Shown here one piece after another: positions 10,115-20,220 of a DNA stretch of 64,000 bases. Under the pieces are notes generated by a model. It had not been told where the DNA came from. It saw nothing but the letters and a program-made list of their open reading frames with translations, and searched no databases. This DNA is from Dactylis glomerata (Eukaryota; Streptophyta; Magnoliopsida; Poales; Poaceae). A program made the translations under genes and the position numbers. The stretch is from positions 1 through 64,000 of the forward strand of contig QXEO01000414.1 of NCBI GenBank assembly GCA_007115705.1, given 5' to 3'. Position 1 is the first letter of the stretch; every line of letters begins with the position of its first letter.

Positions 10115-11189
10115 AGATACCCTAATTGCATGGTAGCGTTGCTATCTGCTGGTTCATGCGGCGATCTTTTGGCGTCTCGTCCTTTTCCACCCACCCTATC
10201 CTCCCGTCGAGCCACGTACGCGTGTTTGTTGCTACCTGTTGGGGTCCGGCCGACGTCCCACTCGCCGTCGCTTTCCGTCTGATGATAAACTGATAAGATA
10301 TCTAGGTACGGACACGCGTGAATGGCGAGGTGAAAGAAACTTGGGAGGATTATCTGATAAGATGTCCAGTCATGACTTGCGATAGTTGGCACAAGTTTTT
10401 GGGAGCAAGATGTAGGAGTCAGATGTCATGTTGTGCTGTTGCATACAACTGTTTCTTTGTCAGCAAAAGAGACCATAGAGATGTGCGTACTCTACTCTCA
10501 GTTTGATCAAGCTCGGCTGTGCCGAATTGTGAAGCTGTTACCACCTAAATTTGGGGGCATTTCCAAGTTTCAACGAAATATGAAGAAATTAGCATCTGTG
10601 CATGTACATAATTCTGTTGAAAAAAGAAAATCACACTTATAGATGTAGCACATAATCCCGCTGGCGTTCATTACTCTCACTTGTCAGCGCGAAAACATCC
10701 TCTCAGTGGATGGCTTGGAGCATCAGCATCACAAGCAGTGGACAGGGCAGTAAAATTACCCAAGAACAGTTCTCAGTTACGGTAGAGACAAACGCAACAG
10801 CCACAAGCGGGCTAGCGCATCTGTTCTGAAGAAGTAGCAAATCGGCGAAATGCAGCAGCCCAAGCTGTAAATGGATGAGAATTGCGCAAACAGGGAGAAC
10901 ATGCATACATGACACAAATAATAGACATTACTGAATAAATATAGCCCACGGGATGATATGCGTCTATAGCCGACAAGAGTCTCAGCTCTCCAGTTACTAA
11001 GACTCCGACTTCAGTTAATAGTTCAACAGACTACCCACCGTTTCCGAAACAGCGACAGGAAAGGGTATGCAACCCCATCTTAAGGCATAATAATGACATA
11101 GGTACGACATGTTTCGACTCGAGAGAACAAGGAGCATCTCAGCTCCTTCCTCCGACACATACACACCAAAACGCATAACCAGGGTGGTC
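10115..11189. other. Intergenic, 3' flank of NUP50
   Basis: I see no convincing gene or repeat here. The segment nearest 11189 is expected to include the NUP50 3' UTR (minus strand), but no clear AATAAA-type signal fixes its end. Confidence 0.4.
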
Positions 11190-12572
11190 TCAAACATCAG
11201 AGGCCTTGGGGGAGTTCTCAGGTGTCTTCAGCGCGTCCGAAGCCTTCTTCGCCTTGTTCATCTCCACTGCAGCTTTGAAGTCTTCCCTGATGCCAGTGTC
11301 CTTGAACTTAAGAGCAAATGTAGTAAGCGCACTTGGTGCTTCGCCGATGCTGTTGATACAAGCAAATGTCACCCCCTTCTTGTCCATGTCCTTCAGCGTC
11401 ATGTCGTCATAGAGGCTTGCATTCAGGATCAGCCGGTAGTTGCCCTTGGCCCTCATGACGAGGCGAGATCTCTCACCACCAGATATTGGGATGTTCAGCT
11501 TCAGTTCACCTCTTCCTCTTTCTTTCCAGCCCCCATCCAGGTACTCATATATTGCAGAGTCAGCAGCAAATACAGCCGTTTCATTCTCTTCACCAGTTTC
11601 AACTGGGCCCTCTGGCATAGCAAATTTCTTTGGTGCATCTGCTGCAGTGCCGAGCGCTGGGGCAGAACTTCCATTGTTCATAGCACCAATGCTGAAAGAA
11701 GGGAAGGATGAGCCATCACTCTTTAGCCCAAACAGGGGAGCATCTGAGCTTTCTTTAGAACCTGAGCCAAATGAAAATGATGAGACTGAAAATCCCGTTC
11801 CAGCCAGTCCTGTGAAAGCATTTTGGCCACTTGAAAGATTCGTGAAAGAGAAAAGAGGTGTCGCCGATGATGGCTGCCCTTTGTTATCAGCATCCTTCTG
11901 CTCAGGTGATCCGTCCTTGGTCCCTGATTCAGCTTCATCTTTCTTCTCAGAATCGTCCTTGCTGATTTTATCTTCAACTCCAGCTTCATCTACTGCTTTC
12001 TTCTCTTCAGCATCTCCATCTTTTGTTTTGCCCTCAATTCCAGATGTCTTGCTATTTTCTTCCTTGGGTTCTCCAACAACCACTTTGTCCTCACCACTTC
12101 CATCCACTGTGTCTTCTTCCTTGCCATCTGACTCTTTCAGGGCGGCTTCATCCTTTTGAATCTCTGCTACCACAGTAGAATCTGTAGTCTTGTCCTCTGT
12201 TGATAAAACATCTTTCCCATTGCCATTGCTGCCCTCATTAACTTTCTCACTTGAGCAACTGTCTTTTACATTTGCCACCATGACATCAGAAGGTGGAGGC
12301 ACCGAGACAGGGATACTTGCTTGAACACTAGAATCAGTGGGGGTGAATCTAATTGCAGAGAAAGGATTAGAAGGAGCTGGAGCGGGAGCTGGCGCCGGCT
12401 GCTGGCGCCGTACCTTCACAATCCTCCGGGTCGCCATCACTTCCTCACTAGCTTTCTTAAATGTTCCTGTCCCTTCGTCCCCTGAGTCATCATCAGGCTC
12501 AGGATGGTCCTTGTTGATTTGTTTATCTGCAACCCTCTTCCTAGAAGATTGAGCATGTTCCTCATCCGCCAT
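11190..12572 (-). CDS. NUP50: Nuclear pore protein NUP50 (Ran-binding nucleoporin)
   Basis: This is an intact 460-residue protein in a single coding exon. The N-terminus carries the NUP50 motif region (KRVADKQINKDHPEPDDD, residues 12-29, and ATRRIVKVRR, 47-56), which in the family binds importin alpha. Residues about 105-235 are a Lys/Glu/Asp-rich disordered linker, residues 240-300 hold sparse FG motifs (PLFSF, FSFGSG, PLFGL) and residues about 334-445 form a RanBP1-type Ran-binding domain (DSAIYEYLDGGWKERGRGELK and LVMRAKGNYRLILNASLYDD). NUP50 sits on the nuclear-basket side of the pore and helps release import cargo and recycle importins with RanGTP. Length and domain order match plant NUP50. 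The start follows a 5' UTR intron acceptor by 18 nt. It is the only clear host gene in the window. Confidence 0.96.
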   Translation of the reverse strand: MADEEHAQSSRKRVADKQINKDHPEPDDDSGDEGTGTFKKASEEVMATRRIVKVRRQQPAPAPAPAPSNPFSAIRFTPTDSSVQASIPVSVPPPSDVMVANVKDSCSSEKVNEGSNGNGKDVLSTEDKTTDSTVVAEIQKDEAALKESDGKEEDTVDGSGEDKVVVGEPKEENSKTSGIEGKTKDGDAEEKKAVDEAGVEDKISKDDSEKKDEAESGTKDGSPEQKDADNKGQPSSATPLFSFTNLSSGQNAFTGLAGTGFSVSSFSFGSGSKESSDAPLFGLKSDGSSFPSFSIGAMNNGSSAPALGTAADAPKKFAMPEGPVETGEENETAVFAADSAIYEYLDGGWKERGRGELKLNIPISGGERSRLVMRAKGNYRLILNASLYDDMTLKDMDKKGVTFACINSIGEAPSALTTFALKFKDTGIREDFKAAVEMNKAKKASDALKTPENSPKASDV

Positions 12573-12960
12573 TTTTCAACTTTTGAGTACCTAAAAAAAA
12601 TCATAAGAAACTACAGTAATAAATACTTTGCACAAGTAAACTATGCAACATCACAGACAATAGATGATTAAACACTGCGCCACCCATCTACAGAATAAAC
12701 TTAAAATAAACAGGAAGCTGAAAGATGCTTACCGTTATATCTATAACTAAAGGCTAAAGAGTGTACATGGGAGGGGGATATGCCCATTGTGCATTATAAT
12801 CATGATTCATAGTTTCCAAATTTCACATACCAGGAAAACAGGGTGCCCTAAAACACAATCGAACCAAGCTAACCCAAAGTCCAACAATGAATGACTAGCC
12901 TGATATTGTGCATTATGGCACTTCCACATGTGACTAGACGAAACAGAGATAAACAACAAT

Positions 12961-13236
12961 TTCCTAACACTTCACATGGCATTTGTAACTAAACAAGACA
13001 CAAGATTTATGAAGGAAAAACATATGCTGCCTACTCCCTCCGTTACCTAATTCTTGACGTGACTGTAGTTCAAATTTGCTCAAATTTGGAAATCGAATTC
13101 CATTCTTATTCCTAACACTTCACATGGCATTTGTAACTAAACAAGACACAAGATTTATGAAGGAAAAACATATGCTGCCTACTCCCTCCGTTACCTAATT
13201 CTTGACGTGACTGTAGTTCAAATTTGCTCAAATTTG
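12961..13236. repeat. Tandem duplication (128 bp, period 148) in the NUP50 intron
   Basis: The segment 12961-13088 is repeated almost exactly at 13109-13236, with 20 unrelated bases between. Each copy contains flanking intron sequence followed by the left half of a Stowaway MITE; only the second copy has the right half. Confidence 0.9.
13034..13088. mobile_element. Truncated Stowaway MITE copy (left half)
   Basis: This is identical to the left part of the complete MITE at 13182 but stops at the hairpin centre. It belongs to the tandem duplication rather than to a second insertion, because the flanking intron sequence is duplicated with it. Confidence 0.88.
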
Positions 13237-13268
13237 AACTGCGGTCAAGAATTATGAAACGGAGGGAG
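13182..13268. mobile_element. Stowaway (Tc1/Mariner) MITE, 87 bp
   Basis: The element begins CTCCCTCCGTTACC and ends AACGGAGGGAG, with TA on both sides (13180-13181 and 13269-13270). Internal arms are also inverted, so the whole can fold into one hairpin. TA target duplication and the CTCCCTCCG end define Stowaway in grasses. A truncated copy (left half only) lies at 13034-13088. Confidence 0.93.
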
Positions 13269-14361
13269 TACATAACAACATATCAAATGGTAAGGTTTGT
13301 GTGAACGCCTTGCTGAGAAACAGATCTTTCCCCGCAATGCAGTGTCTCCTGACATAGCACGGGCATGGTTAGCAACTTAGCATCTCCTAGAAATTGAAGC
13401 CAATCATATTCAGTACATGTCATTCAGAGAACTCACAGTGTACATGTTATATGTGCAACACTATGATTAAGCATGTAGGTGCTATTTAGCAGCTAAAGCA
13501 GAAGAATTTCTACATAACAACGAGAAATATTTAATCAGAAATAATTAATAAATTCAGTCTACTCAAATATATGCTTATGTACAACAAAAAATTTAATGGC
13601 TCCCAAACTGCAGCGCTCTCAAAAGAATTTCTTTACTTCTTTTGGCATTGCAAAAGGTTCTGTAAAAATTACCCATGTACATATTGCTAAATCATGTGGA
13701 GCGGCAAATTTCTGTGTAACATGCGCAATCGGTTTGTCTTCTTATAATATTACTCGTCCTAGCATATTTTGAATTTGCATGTCAAATCACGATACTTCAT
13801 AAGCGTAGCTTAATATAAAGATGTAAGTCAAATTACTACACTTCATTGATGTACATTGGAAATAAGGGTCAGGTCAAAACTACTGAAGCACTAAGCAACA
13901 CAAATAAACCATGCTACCCAAACATAAATCTAGAGGAACTGAAGCACAAACACCAAATACTCCAATTACCAACTTACCAAAATCCTGCAAGAAATTTCTT
14001 CTGGAACAGTATGCGACAGCTAGCACAACATACATAAACATCTAACACTTCAAAATTAGCAGCAAGACAGGTCACTAAATGAAACGCTTTCTCTGAAAAA
14101 GTATGTACCCATGAACCCACAAGAACACAACTTATCAGCGTGCGTACCCTAGTTTCGCTTTTCCTGTGAGGAACTAGGAATCGATGAACCAGAGACGGAT
14201 ACATCTACTCCAGATCTTCCCGGTGCAACCTCTACCTACTCGACGAGTCACCCGCCCATTACCGTCTCCAACGACCGAGCTCGCCTCTCAACCCTAACTT
14301 GAGAGACGGAGAGCGTGGTCCTCGCTAGATGAGCAAGAAAGGAGAGGGAAAATTGCGGTAC

Positions 14362-14640
14362 CTTGTCCGGGAGACGAACGCGACGTCCACGAACGAAACC
14401 GGACGGATCAGGACGGCGGCGGACCTCCGGCCGGAGAGCTGCTGCGACGACGACGACCTGGCGAGCCCCGAAACGGAGGACGGCGACGAGCTCGGACGGG
14501 GCGACGGAGGTGGAGCAAGACGAGGAGGCGTCGCGGGGGAGGAGGAGCGGCGCGAAGGAAACCTAGGGGAGGGGAGGAGGAGCGGGCGACGAAGGTGAGT
14601 GGCGACGGCGGCGCCTGGATTTTGCTCGGCCGGAAACCCT
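14362..14640 (-). promoter_or_regulatory. NUP50 leader exon and proximal promoter (approximate)
   Basis: The GC-rich stretch upstream of the predicted donor should hold the noncoding first exon. Beyond it at 14660-14710 are GGGCC-containing words (TGGGCCGAAAG and AATGGGCCGAAG on the plus strand), typical of TATA-less plant housekeeping promoters (site II-like). The transcription start cannot be placed exactly. ORFs on either strand here are compositional shadows. Confidence 0.5.
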
Positions 14641-14750
14641 TTCTACCCGGCTGAGTCTGCTGTGACGGGCCTGGATGGGCCGAAAGGGCTGGGCGACGAG
14701 ATAATGGGCCGAAGAAGGAAAGAAGAAACACAAGAAGGCGAAGATATATA

Positions 14751-14798
14751 CCCTCCGATCGGTTGTCGGTCCGACAGTCTTTTTTGATCGGAGGGAGT
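14751..14798. mobile_element. Very short Stowaway-like MITE relic
   Basis: Inverted ends CCCTCCGATC and GATCGGAGGGAG enclose about 25 bp and are flanked by TA. It sits just upstream of the NUP50 promoter region. It is much shorter than usual, so internal deletion is likely. Confidence 0.7.
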
Positions 14799-14900
14799 AT
14801 ATTTTACACGCAGGTCAACCAAATCTGAACCTTTTGCGAAACTTGAAGAGCAAAGAGACACATATTGGAGACAGAGAGCCCATATGAATTAGATGACAAA

Positions 14901-15201
14901 TAGTGATAAAAATATAAAATTTTCATGTGTGTGCCTTGTAATAAAATATGGAGACGTCGCTTCGAAGGATTAAAGGAGGCGGTGAAATCGCACTTTACTA
15001 ATATCTTTACGTCTAGTACAGGAACCCATGAACGGACACAAACAGATTTATAGGTATTTAGTTGAATACCCATTATTTTTTGTAAAAAAAAATCAATTAC
15101 ATATAGTATGTATGTCCCTGTGTTTGTGCTAGACACCCAGCCCACCTAGAAACCAAATCCAACAAACGTGTCTGGCCCAGAGCGACCACACGTCCACACA
15201 C
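14901..15201. repeat. Direct repeat copy 1 (duplicated left junction of the hAT element)
   Basis: This 301-bp segment closely matches 16099-16399. It contains about 125 bp of flank, the putative 8-bp target site CAGGAACC and the first about 175 bp of the hAT element, with no right end. Confidence 0.85.
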
Positions 15202-16098
15202 AATGCAACAATTTCAGTGTCAAATCTCATTTTGTCACTTAAGCATATTAATGTCAAAACTGCTTCAAATTCTTAGAATTATCTTTAGCTCAGCATTGAA
15301 ATCTCTCTTCTGAATTACTAATGGTTAGCTTATGAAATTGATTGTCGACTAAACTAGAAATGTAGCTGATTTCACAATAATAGCACATGTGGTGTGACGG
15401 AAGTTCAGTGTGTGGCCTACAGGAAGTGTTGCACTTTTCGGTGCATGGCATCTAAGTGTGATGCAAGTTCAGTTCTGAGAGATAGAGAGTGAAGTTCAGA
15501 GACAAATATTGTTGTTGTTGATGTACTATTCTAAACTGGTGTTGATCCAATTGCAGTAACTAAGTTCTTAGTTTTCTCTGGAAATGTATTATGTGTGTCT
15601 TCTTCGAGTGAGTTAGCTGGTCTTAGGAAGAACTGAACCAACAACACCAATCAATATAATCACAACAAAGTATTTATAACACATAGAAGCCTAGAGAAAA
15701 AACATAAAATAAACTAATGCCCGTGAAAACAAGAAGCAAGCTGCTTTGTTTTGCATAAATCCTAGGTATATCGTTTATGTCTATCAGTGAATTAAAGATT
15801 CTACTTTGAATTTTATATTTTAATTCCAATATATTTGTGTTCTTGTTAGTTTCCCTTGATAGTATTCCTATCAAATATGCAAACATATACTAGCTTTGAA
15901 ATTATATATTTTTTAATCTTTATGGTAATTATGATTTTATAGATGAATTGATCACAATATCAACATTTTGTCTGACATGCTTAGTCTGAGTAGACTAAAT
16001 CGAGAAAACCCAACAGTTACACGTACAACACAAGGCAAAAACACCATTTGTCACTCTATTTTTCTTTGGGCCGTAGCAAAGCAAGGGCTATGTGCTAG
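15202..16098. other. AT-rich spacer between the direct repeats
   Basis: I see no gene, RNA gene or defined repeat here. The two flanking direct repeats could be mistaken for LTRs, but the spacer has no primer binding site or coding sequence. Confidence 0.5.
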
Positions 16099-16399
16099 TA
16101 GTGATAGAAATATAAAATTTTCATGTATGTGTCTTGTAATAAAATATGGAGACGTCGCTTCGAAGGATTAAAGGAGGCGGTGCCATCGCACTTTATTAAT
16201 ATCTTTACGTCTAGTACATGAACCCATGGACGGGCACAAACAGATTCATGGGTATTCAGCTGAATACCCATTATTTTTTCACAAAAAAAATCAATTACAT
16301 ATAGTATGTATGTCCCTGTGTTTGTGCTAGACACCCAGCCCACCTAGAAACCAAATCCAACAAACGTGTCTGGCCCAGAGCGACCACACGTCCACACAC
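16099..16399. repeat. Direct repeat copy 2, overlapping the hAT left end
   Basis: This segment matches 14901-15201 nearly base for base, with scattered substitutions. The hAT element begins inside it at about 16225. Confidence 0.85.
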
Positions 16400-18134
16400 C
16401 GAACCATCTAGCCCAAACAGCAACAGATTTGCTCCCTTGACGATTTGATGCCTAGCTCCCTCGACACAAACCGCCTGTTTGCCTTCATACGTAGTGAAGC
16501 GGATGCGACCAGGGGTGAGCGAAATCGACGCGGCTTCCGACTTTGACGCTTCGGGCGCCGGCGCGACACGCGATCAGGGAGCAGCAAACTAGGAGGGGAT
16601 CCAGATTAGTGCCATTGGATTGCAGTCTGCAGAGACAAGAACGTGAAATTCCTCACTGGACTCTTGTTGCCGTTTCTAAGCAATATGGTGATTGTGGTTG
16701 GTTGGATATTTGCTGAATGTTCTTGGCATGTCTTGCAAAAAATAAAATGCTTCGATTAGCGCAGGCTGATCGCATTATTGAAGCATTGCATTTAGGTGAA
16801 ACTGAATCTGGTCAAGGTTTGAATCAAGAGATGGGTTTGGCAAGGCCGTGTGATATTCGGTGGAATTCTCATTATAAGACAGTGTTACATGTTATGACCA
16901 TGTATCCTTCAATCTGGAAAGTTCTTATAAAAATTGGAGAAGAGTACAGTGGCACAGAGGCTGTTGCAGCACAAACTATGTTAACTTCATTTGAGTCTTA
17001 TGAGTTTGTTTTCATGGCCGAATTCATGTTGGCCTTATTTGGCATCATAGATGACTTGAGCAGATCCTTGCAAAGGAGGGACCAAGACATTGTAAATGCT
17101 ATGGATCTCATTGTATACACACAACAAGAGCTTCAGAACTTGAGACATGATAGTGGATGGAAAGATTTTCTTGAAGAGGTAAACTTCTTTTGTGTGAAGT
17201 ATAGAGTCAAAGTTGTTGACATGGATGCTTTCTATAAGCCGGTTGGGTGATCTGCAAGGTTCTTCAAAAATGTCAAAGATATGCATCGCTTTCATGTGGA
17301 TATGTTCTTGGGTGTCATCGCTAGACAAATTTCGGGAGTTCAATGATAGATTTGATGAGGTAAACACATAGTTACTTGTTTGCATGGCTTCATTCAATCC
17401 AGTTGGCTCATTTTCTACTTATGACAAGGAAAAGTTCGTTAAACTTGCTCATTTTTACCCCAAAGATTTCTCAACAATGGAACTAGTGCGCCTTCCCTTT
17501 CAACTCACAAACTTTATTGCTGACATGCATCGAGATGAAAGGTTCAGGGAAGTAAAAAATATTGCAGATCTTTCTATCAAGCTTGTTGAGACAAAGAAGA
17601 ACCTGACTTATAATCTCGTTTACAAGCTTCTTAAATTGGTTCTAGTTCTTCCTGTTGCAACAGCAACTGTTGAGAGAGTATTTTCTTCAATGAACTATGT
17701 GAAGAATAAATTAAGGAACAAGATGGGAAGCCAATACTTAAGTGACTGCCTGGTAACATATCTTGAGAAGGAGTTCTTCTTTAGAGTTACTGATGATGCG
17801 ACTATATCACGTTTCCAAGCCTTGGAGAACCGCAAAGTTGTGCTATGAGTTTACCTATTGCTACGTAATTTATGTAGTACTTTGAGATGATCTCGTTGTT
17901 CCAGAAGATTTGTCAACCATTCTGTTTAGTATTGAACAATTTATCATGTAATTCTATACTATTTTGAGATGATGTTGTTATGGAAAATTCGTGAACCTCT
18001 CTGTTTATACTGATCAGTTTGTCAATATTTGTGTCTATACTATTGTACTGAACAATTTTTGACCATTTAGGTTTTGCATTGGAATTATTTTTTGACCTTG
18101 AATACCCATTGGAAATATGATGTGCCCGCCCATG
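16225..18134 (+). mobile_element. hAT-superfamily DNA transposon, decayed
   Basis: The left end (16225-16258: CATGGACGGGCACA, then CATGGGTATTCA) is mirrored at the right end (18099-18134, reverse complement CATGGGCGGGCACA, then AATGGGTATTCA), giving imperfect terminal inverted repeats of about 35 bp. The 8 bp outside are CATGAACC (left) and CAGGAACT (right), 6 of 8 identical, as expected for an aged hAT 8-bp TSD. Between the ends lies a transposase pseudogene with the hAT dimerisation domain. The 1.9-kb length is short for an autonomous hAT and the N-terminal half of the transposase is missing. Confidence 0.75.
16680..17848 (+). pseudogene. hAT transposase (ZMYM1/TTF-type lineage), broken
   Basis: Two main open blocks are visible. 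The first (16717-17250) has NQEMGLARPCDIRWNSHYKT, a strongly conserved block of plant TTF-type/ZMYM1-like hAT proteins, and stops after FYKPVG. The second (17384-17848) contains the hAT C-terminal dimerisation region (LVLPVATATVERVFSSMNYV, KNKLRNKMG). Between them a stop at about 17249 and a frameshift near 17340 interrupt the frame, and at 16680-16717 another stop separates residual upstream sequence. The zinc finger and first catalytic portion are absent, so this copy cannot encode an active transposase. Confidence 0.88.
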
Positions 18135-18240
18135 CAGGAACTGGTTACAAGAGTTCGAATCTCTCATCCCCTCTCGGGGGAGCATGGAAATAATGAAGGT
18201 TGATAAAGAATTTCACTGCCGAGGAAGTGCCAACTGTGTG
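17849..18240. other. hAT 3' end and right flank
   Basis: AT-rich sequence runs to the hAT right terminus at 18134. Immediately beyond, 18143-18165 contains a T-arm-like word (GAGTTCGAATCTC) but no complete tRNA. Confidence 0.5.
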
Positions 18241-18410
18241 AGCCTCGGATAGGAGCCCGGATATTTGGTGTGGGTATTTCGTTCCAGGGCCAGATATTTG
18301 GCGGATATTTTGTTTTAGGGCCAGATTTTCAGTGGAGGGCAGATTATCTGCCCCAACTTAGCTTGAATTATCAATAAGAGCAGCAACGCCTATAATTTTT
18401 AAGGAGGAGG
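18240..18410 (+). repeat. Left fragment of a decayed C-type Copia LTR
   Basis: This stretch has repeated CCGGATATTTGG-like words and runs into AAGGAGGAGG. Across the 35.9-kb Copia A insertion it is continued at 54276 by TATAAATACCCCTCCCC and leader text matching the C LTR at 62840. Together they form one old LTR that was the target of Copia A. The left boundary is not sharp. Confidence 0.65.
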
Positions 18411-19689
18411 TGAAAGGATCTTAACGGGCGACTAGAGGGGAGGGTTAATAGGCGCTACAAAAAAATCAATCTTTTTCAATTTTAAGGCTTGACACAAAGT
18501 AAATTCACTAGATGTGCAACTAGGTGAATTTCCTATAGGTGACAAGCAAACAAGCAATATGCAAACAAGTAAGATACAAGTAAGGGAGCGAGATAACCGA
18601 AAGGTGGAGACCGGAGACACGAGGATGTATTCCCGTAGTTCCTTCCTTTTGTGGGGAAGTACGTCTATGTTGGAGAGGTGTGGTGACACGGAGTCGACCA
18701 ACGCCACGGAGGCTCACCTTATTCTCCAGTGAGCAAGCCACAGAGGCTAGCTCGTTTCCACTAAGCGGTGGTATTGGGGGAACCCACCGAATCCCTTACA
18801 CGGAGCTTGGGGCACACATCCACAACTGAATTGGAGGCTCCAAGAATGCCACGGAGGCTAGAAAACCACAAAGACAACAGTAGTCACGAATTACACCACC
18901 TAGTGTTTCCAAGGAACCACTAGGAACGAATTCCCCAAGCAAATGGAGATGTAGATTGGGACCTCCTCCTTTGATCCTCCAAAGATCAGGGACTTTGGGC
19001 AGTTGAAGGTGGAGATCTAGCAGTGAGGTTGGCTCCAAATAGTGTCTTGTTCTTGATGAGGACGAGCAGCTGGAGAAGATGAGGGGGAGGGGTATAAATA
19101 CCCCTCCCCGAAATGTATCTATTGCAGCCGCCATGGCCGGATTATCTGGGGCAAGTTAGGGCCGGATAATCCGGCCTACTTCTGGAAAAATCCGGCCAAA
19201 TATCCGGCCTGCAATCTGGGTGACGCGCACCTCGCCATCTTCTGGTCCTTAGCAGATTTCAGGGGTGGCCGGATTATCCAGCCCAGATTTCAAATATCCG
19301 GCCACCCTTCTGGGTGACGCGCCTCTGGTCCTTAGCCGATTTTGGGGGTGACCGAAATATCCGGCCAGATTTGAAATATCCGGCCAAAATATCCGGCCAC
19401 ACTTCTGGGTGACGCGCCTCTGGTCCTTAGCCAATTTTGGGGGTGGACGAAATATCCGGCCAGATCTGAAATATCCGGCCGAAATATACCGGACACACTT
19501 CTGGGTGATGCACATCACGAGCTCTTCTGGTCCTTAGCCGTTTTTTGAGGGTGGCCGGATTATCTGGTCCAGATCTGAAATATCCGGTCCAAATATCCGG
19601 CCACGATTCTGCACCAAATATAATGTTAAATTATCCTAGTGTTGTTAACTAACACACAAAACTAGGAAGGGCTAGAAAATTCCCTAACA
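18411..19689 (-). repeat. 3' LTR of Copia A (1279 bp)
   Basis: The minus strand begins TGTTAGGGAATTTT and ends GATCCTTTCA. Reading minus, it has a cluster of CCGG palindromes and about four roughly 110-bp subrepeats (19141-19620; recurring CTTCTGGGTGACGCGC and ATATCCGGCC words), then a TATA core within a palindrome (19084-19109), then leader text with repeated GCCTCCGTGGC-like words. It is about 30 bp shorter than the 5' LTR, mainly from small indels. Confidence 0.95.
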
Positions 19690-20040
19690 ATCTCCCCCTT
19701 TTTGGTGTTAGATGACAACACTAGGATTTGCAATAGCATAGAGATCAAGTAATAAGAGAGCTCCCCCTAAAGATGTGCATAGGATCAATTGGAGCTCCCC
19801 CTAGGGATGAGCATAGACACAATATGAGCATAGACACAATATGCATAATAATTTAACGAGTTCCACAATAATTTAACGACTAGGGAAGTTCACCAAGCAC
19901 AAGATAAAGGCAAGTTCCACAAATGAAATAAACGGAAGCACAAGCTCTTCAAGAATGATAAAGGCACATGCTTGAGCTCCCAAACCAAATGCAAATCCCC
20001 GCCAAGAGACCTACTAGAACTACTTCTCCCCCTTTGGCAT
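19690..20040 (-). other. Polypurine tract and multi-PPT zone of Copia A
   Basis: Directly before the 3' LTR the minus strand reads CAAAAAGGGGGAGAT, the polypurine tract that primes plus-strand DNA. The same GGGGGAG word recurs upstream at about 19761-19768, 19796-19802 and 20022-20029. Repeated PPTs are described for Sireviruses. No coding frame is needed here. Confidence 0.75.
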
Positions 20041-20109
20041 CGAGACACCAAAAAGGGGAAAAGAGTGATGCTACACGCCCCAAGAAATCACACAAAGTCG
20101 TCCTCATCC

Positions 20110-20220
20110 TCGTCTTCCTCCAAGTCATCTTCAGCCTCCTCCTCTTCTTCCTCTTCCTCTTCCTCTTCTTCCTCTTCATCTTCCTCTTCCTCTTCCTCTT
20201 CATCTTCATCTTCATCATTA
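20110..20220. repeat. (TTC/CTC)n trinucleotide tract encoding the poly-Glu tail
   Basis: The plus strand is a run of CTC, TTC and ATC triplets; on the minus strand these are GAG/GAA/GAT codons of the acidic tail of the Copia A extra gene. The poly-Ser and poly-Leu readings on the plus strand are shadows. Confidence 0.85.

Larger units (their letters stand above)
12591..14361 (-). other. Intron in the NUP50 5' UTR (predicted)
   Basis: On the minus strand the donor reads CAAG|GTACCG at 14361 and the acceptor reads TTTTTTTTAG|GTACTC at 12591, 18 nt before the ATG. This gives a 1771-bp intron between a GC-rich leader exon and the coding exon, a layout common for plant housekeeping genes. It contains a Stowaway MITE, its partial copy and a tandem duplication. 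RNA evidence is needed to confirm the sites. Confidence 0.72.

Noticed and set aside
14329..14731. ORFs upstream of NUP50 on both strands
   Set aside because: They overlap the GC-rich leader exon and promoter and show no family resemblance.
14901..16399. LTR pair of a small (TRIM-like) retrotransposon
   Set aside because: There is no PBS or PPT next to the repeats, and the hAT left end lies inside them; a junction duplication explains them better.
18143..18165. tRNA T-arm-like word GAGTTCGAATCTC
   Set aside because: There is no D arm, anticodon arm or acceptor pairing around it; it is at most a SINE or tRNA relic next to the hAT element.
19141..19620. CRISPR-like array of CCGG repeats
   Set aside because: The units are degenerate, about 110 bp long, recur in both LTRs and sit in a plant retrotransposon; they are LTR subrepeats.
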